Below, piece by piece: positions 6,864 through 11,110 of a stretch of 11,110 nucleotides of DNA. Each line of letters begins with the position of its first letter. The stretch's first letter is position 1. This DNA comes from an uncultured Mailhella sp. (lineage in GTDB: Bacteria > Desulfobacterota > Desulfovibrionia > Desulfovibrionales > Desulfovibrionaceae), in assembly GCF_905187505.1 (NCBI RefSeq), contig NZ_CAJJIC010000079.1:1-11110 (forward strand), written 5' to 3'. The notes under the pieces are model-generated. The model was not told the DNA's origin. It searched no databases and was given only the letters and a program-made list of their open reading frames with translations. Position numbers and translations under genes: made by a program.

Positions 6864-8216
6864 ATGTCTGAACGTCTTTTTGGAACCGACGGCCTGCGCG
6901 GCCGGGTCAACACCTATCCTCTCACGGCCGAAATGGCCCTGCGCCTCGGCCTTGCCGCAGGCACCGTGTTCCGTTCCGACGAGTGCCGCCGCAAGGTCAT
7001 CATCGGCAAGGACACGCGTCTTTCCGGCTACATGTTCGAGTCCGCGCTCACCGCGGGCCTGTGCGCCTCCGGCATGGACGTGTACCAGGTCGGCCCGCTG
7101 CCCACGCCCGCCATCGCCTTCCTCACCCGCAACATGCGCGCCGACTTCGGCGTGGTCATTTCCGCCTCGCACAACCCCTATCACGACAACGGCATCAAGT
7201 TCTTCGACCGCGAGGGCTTCAAGCTGCCCGACGAGGTGGAAGACAAGATGTCCGAGCTCATCCTCGACAAGGACTACGAATGGGACTACCCCGCCTCCAA
7301 CAAGGTGGGACGCGCCTACCGCATCGTGGACGCCTCGGGCCGCTACATCGTCTATCTGAAAAGCAGCTTTCCCCAGCAGCTCACCCTCGACGGCCTGCGC
7401 GTGGTCATCGACTGCGCCAACGGCGCCAACTACAAGGTGGCGCCCCTCGCCCTCGAAGAGCTCGGCGCTGAGGTGTTCCGCCTCGGCACCTCGCCCGACG
7501 GCCTGAACATCAACTATCAGTGCGGCTCGCTCCATCCCGAAAACCTGCAGGCCAAAGTGCGCGAAGTGCGCGCCGACGTGGGCCTCGCCCTCGACGGCGA
7601 CGCCGACCGCCTGCTCGTGGTGGACGAAAAGGGCCGTCTGCTCGACGGCGATCAGATCATGGCCATCTGCGCCGACGACCTCATGAAGAAGGGCAAGCTC
7701 AACAACAACCTGCTCGTGGGCACCGTCATGAGCAACATGGCGCTCGAAGTGTTCATGAAGGAACGCGGCGGCCAGCTTCTGCGCACCAAGGTGGGCGACC
7801 GCTACGTCATCGAGGCCATGCGTCAGCACAACGCCATGCTCGGCGGCGAACAGTCAGGCCACCTCATCTTCCGCGAATACGGCACCACCGGCGACGGCCT
7901 GCTCGCCGCGCTTCAGATCCTGCGCATCATGCGCGAAAGCGGACGCCCGCTCTCCGAGCTCGCCGACCGCCTGAAGCTCTATCCGCAGAAGCTCGTCAAC
8001 GTGCACATTTCCCGCAAGGTGCCCTTTGAACAGTGCGAAAAGCTCATGGCCGCCCAGAAGGAAGTCGAAGAAACCCTCGGCTCCCGCGGCCGCGTGCTGC
8101 TGCGCTACTCCGGCACCGAAAACCTCTGCCGCGTCATGGTCGAGGGCCAGGACGAAGACTTCGTCCGCCGCGCCGCCCGCCGTCTGGCCGACGTGGCCGC
8201 CGAAGAACTCCGCTGA
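6864..8216 (+). CDS. glmM: Phosphoglucosamine mutase GlmM
   Basis: GlmM converts glucosamine-6-phosphate to glucosamine-1-phosphate, feeding UDP-GlcNAc for peptidoglycan and LPS. At 450 residues it has full family length. It shows FGTDGLRG (6-13), the phosphoserine loop SASHNP with Ser102, the metal-binding DGDADR (244-249), the sugar-binding GEQSGH (328-333) and the phosphate-binding RYSGTE (414-419), so all catalytic motifs are intact. The start is 2 nt after the ybbR stop, with AGGA 6 nt upstream. It is last in the ftsH operon, and a strong hairpin follows. In Bacillus and relatives GlmM binds and inhibits CdaA, so co-transcription here fits a link between c-di-AMP level and wall precursor supply. 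Confidence 0.97.
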   Translation: MSERLFGTDGLRGRVNTYPLTAEMALRLGLAAGTVFRSDECRRKVIIGKDTRLSGYMFESALTAGLCASGMDVYQVGPLPTPAIAFLTRNMRADFGVVISASHNPYHDNGIKFFDREGFKLPDEVEDKMSELILDKDYEWDYPASNKVGRAYRIVDASGRYIVYLKSSFPQQLTLDGLRVVIDCANGANYKVAPLALEELGAEVFRLGTSPDGLNINYQCGSLHPENLQAKVREVRADVGLALDGDADRLLVVDEKGRLLDGDQIMAICADDLMKKGKLNNNLLVGTVMSNMALEVFMKERGGQLLRTKVGDRYVIEAMRQHNAMLGGEQSGHLIFREYGTTGDGLLAALQILRIMRESGRPLSELADRLKLYPQKLVNVHISRKVPFEQCEKLMAAQKEVEETLGSRGRVLLRYSGTENLCRVMVEGQDEDFVRRAARRLADVAAEELR

Positions 8217-8223
8217 TCCGCCG

Positions 8224-8266
8224 CCGCGGCCCGGGCAGACGCCCCCGGGCCGCGGTCCGCTTTTGT
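8224..8266 (+). terminator. Intrinsic terminator after glmM
   Basis: CCGCGGCCCGGG (8224-8235) pairs perfectly over 12 bp with CCCGGGCCGCGG (8244-8255) around an 8-nt loop, followed by TCCGCTTTTGT. The T run (8261-8264) is short and offset by 5 bases, so some read-through into rpoN is possible. It starts 8 bp after the glmM stop. Confidence 0.7.
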
Positions 8267-8306
8267 CTCACGCACGACGCACTCGAAACCGCCGCGAGGG
8301 TACATC

Positions 8307-9746
8307 ATGGCTTTTGAAATACGACAGCAGTTCAAACTGAGCCAGCAGCTCCACATGACGCCCATGCTCAAGCAGGCCATTTCCCTGCTTCTGTACTCCC
8401 GTCAGGAACTGGTGGAGGCGGTGCACAAGGAACTGCTGGAAAATCCTTTTCTTGAAGAACGCGAGGCCGAACCCGGGCCCGCAGCGCAGGACGCCGCCGA
8501 AAGCCCCCGCACGAGCGGCGAACAGGACAGCCCCTGGCCGCAGGAGGAAGTGGCCCGCAGCGCGGAGTGGGAAGAATATCTGGGCGAATTCTCCAGCCAG
8601 TCGCGCGTGGCCCAGCAGGAATACGAGGCCGCGGAGGAAGACGGCAACCCGCTGGAAGCCTGCCATTCCGCTGAACCCAATCTGGAAGCGCACCTCATGG
8701 GACAGCTTCTGCTCTCTCCTCTCAGCGAACGGCAGAAGGCCATAGGCGAATGCATCATCGGCAATCTCGACGAAACCGGCTATCTCACCGCCACGGATGA
8801 GGAAATAGCCTCCCTCGCCGGCGTGGAGCCCTCGGAAGTGCCGCCCGTGCTCTCCGCAGTCCAGAACTTCGATCCCGTGGGCGTGGCCGCGCGCACCCTT
8901 TCCGAATGTCTGCTCATCCAGCTCCGCGCCCGCCACGACGACCGCGATCCCATTCTCGTCGACCTTGTCAGCAATCATCTCGAAGATCTGGAAAAGCAGC
9001 GCTATAAGCCGCTCATGCGCCATTTTCACATCGACCTCGACACGCTGAAGGAATACATAGGCATCATTCAGGGCCTCGAACCGCGCCCCGGCGGAAGTCT
9101 CGGCAGCGGAGCCCCCTGCTATGTGAGCCCCGACATCTTCGTGCGCAAGGTGAACGGCGAGTTCGTCATCCTCATGAACGACGAAGACCTGCCCCATCTT
9201 CAGCTTTCTCCCCTCTCCGAGGAACTGGCCGCGCAGAACCGCTCCAGCGAGGAAAAGGACTACATGAACGACCGCCTGCGCTCGGCCGTGTGGATCATAC
9301 GCAGCCTCGAAGAGCGTCAGCGCACCCTTTATCAGGTGATGGAAAGCATCGTGAAGCATCAGCACGACTTCTTCGAGTACGGCGTCTACAAGCTCAAGCC
9401 CCTCGTGCTCAAGGACATAGCCGAGGACATAGGCCGCAGCGAGTCCAGCATCAGCCGCATCACCACCAACAAGTACGTGGGCACGCCGCACGGCATATTC
9501 GAGCTCAAATACTTCTTCAACAGCGCCCTTTCCTCCAGCGACGGCAGTCAGGTGGGCTCCGAGAGCGTGAAGGCGCGCATACGCTCCCTCATCGACGGCG
9601 AAGACCACGCCCATCCGCTCTCCGACGAAGACATCAGCGCCCGCCTCAACGAAGGCCTCGGCGTGAAGATCGCCCGACGCACCGTGGCCAAATACCGCGA
9701 AGAGATGGGCATTCCCTCCTCGTCGCGAAGAAAGAAGCATTTATAA
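8307..9746 (+). CDS. rpoN: RNA polymerase sigma-54 factor RpoN
   Basis: Sigma-54 directs RNA polymerase to -24/-12 promoters and needs an ATP-driven enhancer-binding protein to open DNA. The 479-residue protein has region I with the Gln/Leu-rich start (1-50, LSQQLHMTPMLKQAI), an acidic linker (about 50-115), the core-binding domain (about 120-310), a helix-turn-helix (about 366-392, LKDIAEDIGRSESSISRITT) and the RpoN box ARRTVAKYRE (456-465) that reads the -24 element. All family parts are present. The ATG at 8307 is supported by GAGGG upstream and by the conserved region I. It lies 90 bp after glmM behind a terminator and has no clear promoter of its own that I can see. The usual neighbours in many Proteobacteria (lptB before; hpf and ptsN after) are absent from this window; non-coding DNA follows. 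Confidence 0.97.
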   Translation: MAFEIRQQFKLSQQLHMTPMLKQAISLLLYSRQELVEAVHKELLENPFLEEREAEPGPAAQDAAESPRTSGEQDSPWPQEEVARSAEWEEYLGEFSSQSRVAQQEYEAAEEDGNPLEACHSAEPNLEAHLMGQLLLSPLSERQKAIGECIIGNLDETGYLTATDEEIASLAGVEPSEVPPVLSAVQNFDPVGVAARTLSECLLIQLRARHDDRDPILVDLVSNHLEDLEKQRYKPLMRHFHIDLDTLKEYIGIIQGLEPRPGGSLGSGAPCYVSPDIFVRKVNGEFVILMNDEDLPHLQLSPLSEELAAQNRSSEEKDYMNDRLRSAVWIIRSLEERQRTLYQVMESIVKHQHDFFEYGVYKLKPLVLKDIAEDIGRSESSISRITTNKYVGTPHGIFELKYFFNSALSSSDGSQVGSESVKARIRSLIDGEDHAHPLSDEDISARLNEGLGVKIARRTVAKYREEMGIPSSSRRKKHL

Positions 9747-9750
9747 AAGA

Positions 9751-9766
9751 AAGGAAGACGGGAAGG
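9751..9766 (+). repeat. 16-bp direct repeat, copy 1
   Basis: AAGGAAGACGGGAAGG here recurs exactly at 9859-9874, 108 bp on, followed in both by a TGGA/TGAA-like stretch. The copy starts right after the rpoN stop. The role is unknown; with the hairpins in between it resembles a unit of an intergenic repeat. Confidence 0.7.
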
Positions 9767-9777
9767 GTGGAACATCA

Positions 9778-9804
9778 GGGGCTCCGCCCCCGACCCCGCC
9801 GGGG
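9778..9804 (+). terminator. Tandem GC hairpins after rpoN
   Basis: GGGGC/GCCCC (9778-9782 with 9786-9790) and CCCC/GGGG (9794-9797 with 9801-9804) make two small adjacent hairpins about 30 bp after the rpoN stop. No T tract follows (AAAATAA instead), so this may be a repeat rather than a working intrinsic terminator. Confidence 0.35.
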
Positions 9805-9858
9805 AAAATAACAGCGCTGCCGTCGCCATCCGTAAGACGCTCCGCGCCGGGCCCCCTG

Positions 9859-9874
9859 AAGGAAGACGGGAAGG
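9859..9874 (+). repeat. 16-bp direct repeat, copy 2
   Basis: Exact second copy of 9751-9766. A separate 10-base repeat, GACGCTCCGC, occurs at 9836-9845 and 10089-10098, so this region contains several interleaved short repeats. Confidence 0.7.
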
Positions 9875-9953
9875 ATGAAGCATCCACCGCCTCCCGGCTC
9901 CGCCGGTTCGGCACTCTGGACAACGAACGACGCGCGCCTTCCCGCACGATTTC

Positions 9954-9988
9954 AGGCCGTCCAGCTCCCGAAAGGGGCGGGACGGCCT
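9954..9988 (+). other. GAAA-capped hairpin in non-coding DNA
   Basis: AGGCCGTCC (9954-9962) pairs perfectly with GGACGGCCT (9980-9988). Inside, CCC and GGG close a GAAA (GNRA-type) tetraloop at 9970-9973, with a G-C pair, a T/G pair and one bulged C between the two helices. Only TTT follows. It could be a terminator for rpoN, part of a small RNA, or a repeat hairpin. Confidence 0.45.
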
Positions 9989-10223
9989 TTCCGCAACCCG
10001 GGCTTTCCGCAAAGCACGCCCGGAAGGAAAAAACTTCCACCACGCCCCTGCGTTTCCGCAAGCCCCAGCAGGCGGCCGTCGATCCTCTGACGCTCCGCTT
10101 TGTGCCCGTTCTGAAAAACGGAAACAATCATTTTCCACATTTTTGCGCTTTTGTAAACACCAAATGGAAAAACGTTCCTTTTCATTTTTGAAGAACAAGA
10201 AAAATTCTTTCCGGTGAAATATT

Positions 10224-10252
10224 TTCAACGTTTTGTATTTACTGAAAATAAT
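10224..10252 (+). promoter_or_regulatory. Possible distal promoter of binding-protein gene
   Basis: In the AT-rich block, AATAAT (10247-10252, 5 of 6 to TATAAT) lies 17 bp after TTCAAC (10224-10229, only 3 of 6 to TTGACA). A start near 10259 would give a leader of about 128 nt. The weak -35 makes this tentative. Confidence 0.25.
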
Positions 10253-10304
10253 ATCATGCAACGCAAGCTTGCGGCAACGGCGCGGGACATTTTTCCTCTG
10301 CTTC

Positions 10305-10335
10305 ACGATTGCACACAATCGTAAGATTCTATAGT
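10305..10335 (+). promoter_or_regulatory. Operator-like palindrome with -10 element
   Basis: ACGATTG (10305-10311), CACA, CAATCGT (10316-10322) is a perfect 7-bp-arm inverted repeat, extendable by CTT/AAG outside one unpaired C. Eight bases on is TATAGT (10330-10335, 5 of 6 to TATAAT); TTGCAC (10309-10314) inside the palindrome could act as a poor -35 at 15 bp. A regulator bound here would sit across the promoter. In RNA from a start further upstream the same bases form a CACA-loop hairpin. Confidence 0.4.
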
Positions 10336-10338
10336 ATT

Positions 10339-10380
10339 CCTCCATATATTTCACACGAACCTGTGTTTCTCAATCGGAGG
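10339..10380 (+). promoter_or_regulatory. Possible Shine-Dalgarno-sequestering leader
   Basis: The ribosome site GGAGG (10376-10380), 6 nt before the ATG, is exactly complementary to CCTCC at 10339-10343, extendable by one T-A pair (10338 with 10381). Between them CACA/TGTG (10352-10355 with 10362-10365) can form an inner hairpin. Long transcripts could hide the ribosome site; RNA starting near 10342 would lose most of the blocking strand. Confidence 0.3.
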
Positions 10381-10386
10381 ATCGTC

Positions 10387-11110
10387 ATGAAACTTTCCCG
10401 TGTGTTCGCCTCTGTCGCCATGGCCGCCATGGCCTGCGGCCTCGCCTTCCCCGCTCAGGCCGCCGAGCCCGTCAAAATCGGCGTGTACCTGCCTCTGACC
10501 GGCCAGAACGCCTTCGGCGGACAGCTTGAGCTTGACGGCATCAAGCTCGCCCAGCAGGCCACTCCCAAGGTTCTCGGCCGCGACGTCGAGCTTGTCGTCG
10601 TGGACAACAAGTCCGACAAGGTCGAAGCCGCCAACGCCGTGAAGCGCCTCGTGGAACGCGACAAGGTTTCCGCCTACATCGGCACCTACGGCTCCTCCCT
10701 CGCCATGGCCGGCGGCGAAGTGGGCGAAAAGGCCAAGGTCCCCGGCGTGGGCACCTCCTGCACCAGCCCCCTCGTCACCCAGGGCAAGAAGTACTACTTC
10801 CGCGCCTGCTTCATCGATCCCTATCAGGGCGCAGCCGCTGCCTCCTACGCCTACAAGACCCTCGGCATGAAGAAGGCCGCCATTCTCATGGACGTGGCAA
10901 ACGACTACTCCGTGGGCCTGTGCAGCTTCTTCAAGCGCTCCTACAAGAAGCTCGGCGGCGAAATCGTGGCCGACATGAAGTACAATTCCGGCGACCAGGA
11001 CTTCACCGCCCAGCTCACCGAAATCATCAATCAGAAGCCTGACATCGTGTTCATGCCCGCCTACTTCGCCGAAGGCGCCATCATCATGAAGCAGGCCCGC
11101 GAACTCGGCG
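10387..11110 (+). CDS. Branched-chain amino-acid-type ABC binding protein (5' part)
   Basis: The reading frame opens at ATG 10387 and is still open at the window end (241 codons), so the 3' part is missing. The first 25 residues are a signal peptide: MKLSR, a hydrophobic core, then a PAQA|AEPVK-type cleavage site. The mature start VKIGVYLPLTGQNAFGGQLELDGIK is the standard opening of LivJ/LivK-like type I periplasmic binding proteins (Peripla_BP_6). Typical parts follow: VVDNKSDKVEAANAVKRLV, a GTYGSS ligand loop, VPGVGTSCTSP, YYFRACFIDPYQGAAAA, and KYNSGDQDFTAQLTEI near the end. It should capture an amino acid or related small ligand in the periplasm for an ABC importer whose genes probably follow outside the window. 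The ligand is not predictable; family members also bind amides, urea and aromatic acids. GGAGG lies 6 nt upstream. Confidence 0.93.
   Translation, partial: MKLSRVFASVAMAAMACGLAFPAQAAEPVKIGVYLPLTGQNAFGGQLELDGIKLAQQATPKVLGRDVELVVVDNKSDKVEAANAVKRLVERDKVSAYIGTYGSSLAMAGGEVGEKAKVPGVGTSCTSPLVTQGKKYYFRACFIDPYQGAAAASYAYKTLGMKKAAILMDVANDYSVGLCSFFKRSYKKLGGEIVADMKYNSGDQDFTAQLTEIINQKPDIVFMPAYFAEGAIIMKQARELG

Larger units (their letters stand above)
9747..10386. other. 640-bp non-coding region after rpoN
   Basis: No gene is supported here. The open frames on the minus strand are Arg/Ser/Pro/Gly-rich, overlap each other and contain the translated short repeat. The left part (to about 10110) is GC-rich and full of hairpins: 9778-9804, 9954-9988, around 9998-10023 and 10022-10038, and CCGTT/AACGG at 10106-10121. 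The right part (about 10120-10260) is markedly AT-rich and leads into the promoter and leader of the binding-protein gene. TTTCCGCA occurs three times between 9988 and 10060. Confidence 0.7.

Noticed and set aside
6858..7829. 323-residue minus-strand open frame in glmM
   Set aside because: Antisense shadow of glmM, repetitive in His/Val/Ala/Glu, no ribosome site.
8268..9740. 490-residue minus-strand open frame across rpoN
   Set aside because: Antisense shadow of rpoN caused by high third-position GC; the plus frame carries region I and the RpoN box.
9548..10354. 268-residue minus-strand frame after rpoN
   Set aside because: Overlaps rpoN antisense and hairpin-rich DNA, Arg/Ser/Phe-rich, no motif; a second overlapping minus frame has the same look.
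10403..10440. Lipoprotein signal (Cys17) in the binding protein
   Set aside because: The residues before Cys17 do not fit a lipobox, and a standard AQA|A cleavage site follows.

Overview
The window looks like chromosomal DNA of a Gram-negative, high-GC anaerobe, most likely a Desulfovibrionaceae member (Desulfovibrio/Bilophila/Mailhella type). This is inferred from the gene order ftsH-folP-cdaA-ybbR-glmM, which I recall from sulfate-reducing relatives, from strong G/C preference at third codon positions, and from a sigma-54 gene next door. I could not run a similarity search, so the genus is not fixed. No CRISPR array, transposase, tRNA or rRNA was seen.

Layout. Positions 1-711 hold no convincing gene but are dense in repeats and palindromes: a 61-bp direct duplication, an inverted pair of a 57-nt palindromic repeat, a cluster of TTGTTAT half-sites, a bidirectional terminator-like hairpin and a 30-bp palindrome. 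Positions 712-1500 (minus strand) encode an amidohydrolase_2-type metal-dependent hydrolase. Positions 1501-1891 are a divergent control region with a very good sigma-54 promoter match facing ftsH and phased GCGGACG heptamers upstream of it. Positions 1892-8216 are a compact five-gene operon: ftsH (TTG start), folP, cdaA, ybbR/cdaR and glmM, with gaps of 0-2 nt or a 17-nt overlap. A 12-bp GC-rich hairpin follows glmM, then rpoN (sigma-54) at 8307-9746. Positions 9747-10386 are a 640-bp non-coding region that shifts from GC-rich hairpin-rich DNA to AT-rich DNA. The window closes with the 5' part of a branched-chain amino-acid-type periplasmic binding protein gene (10387 to the window end).

How the genes fit. 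FtsH is the inner-membrane AAA+ zinc protease. FolP makes dihydropteroate for folate. CdaA makes c-di-AMP, YbbR/CdaR is its membrane regulator, and GlmM makes glucosamine-1-phosphate for the cell wall. In Firmicutes GlmM and CdaR bind and regulate CdaA, so this cluster is a Gram-negative form of the cdaA-cdaR-glmM module joined to membrane proteolysis and folate genes. If the sigma-54 promoter before ftsH is real, the c-di-AMP/cell-wall operon would depend on the factor encoded by rpoN just past its terminator, and read-through would close a feedback loop. That is inference.

I do not see a clear undescribed multi-gene system. The most interesting material is regulatory: the sigma-54 site with its phased heptamers, an antisense-facing terminator in the ftsH leader, and a possible Shine-Dalgarno-sequestering leader plus operator in front of the binding-protein gene.
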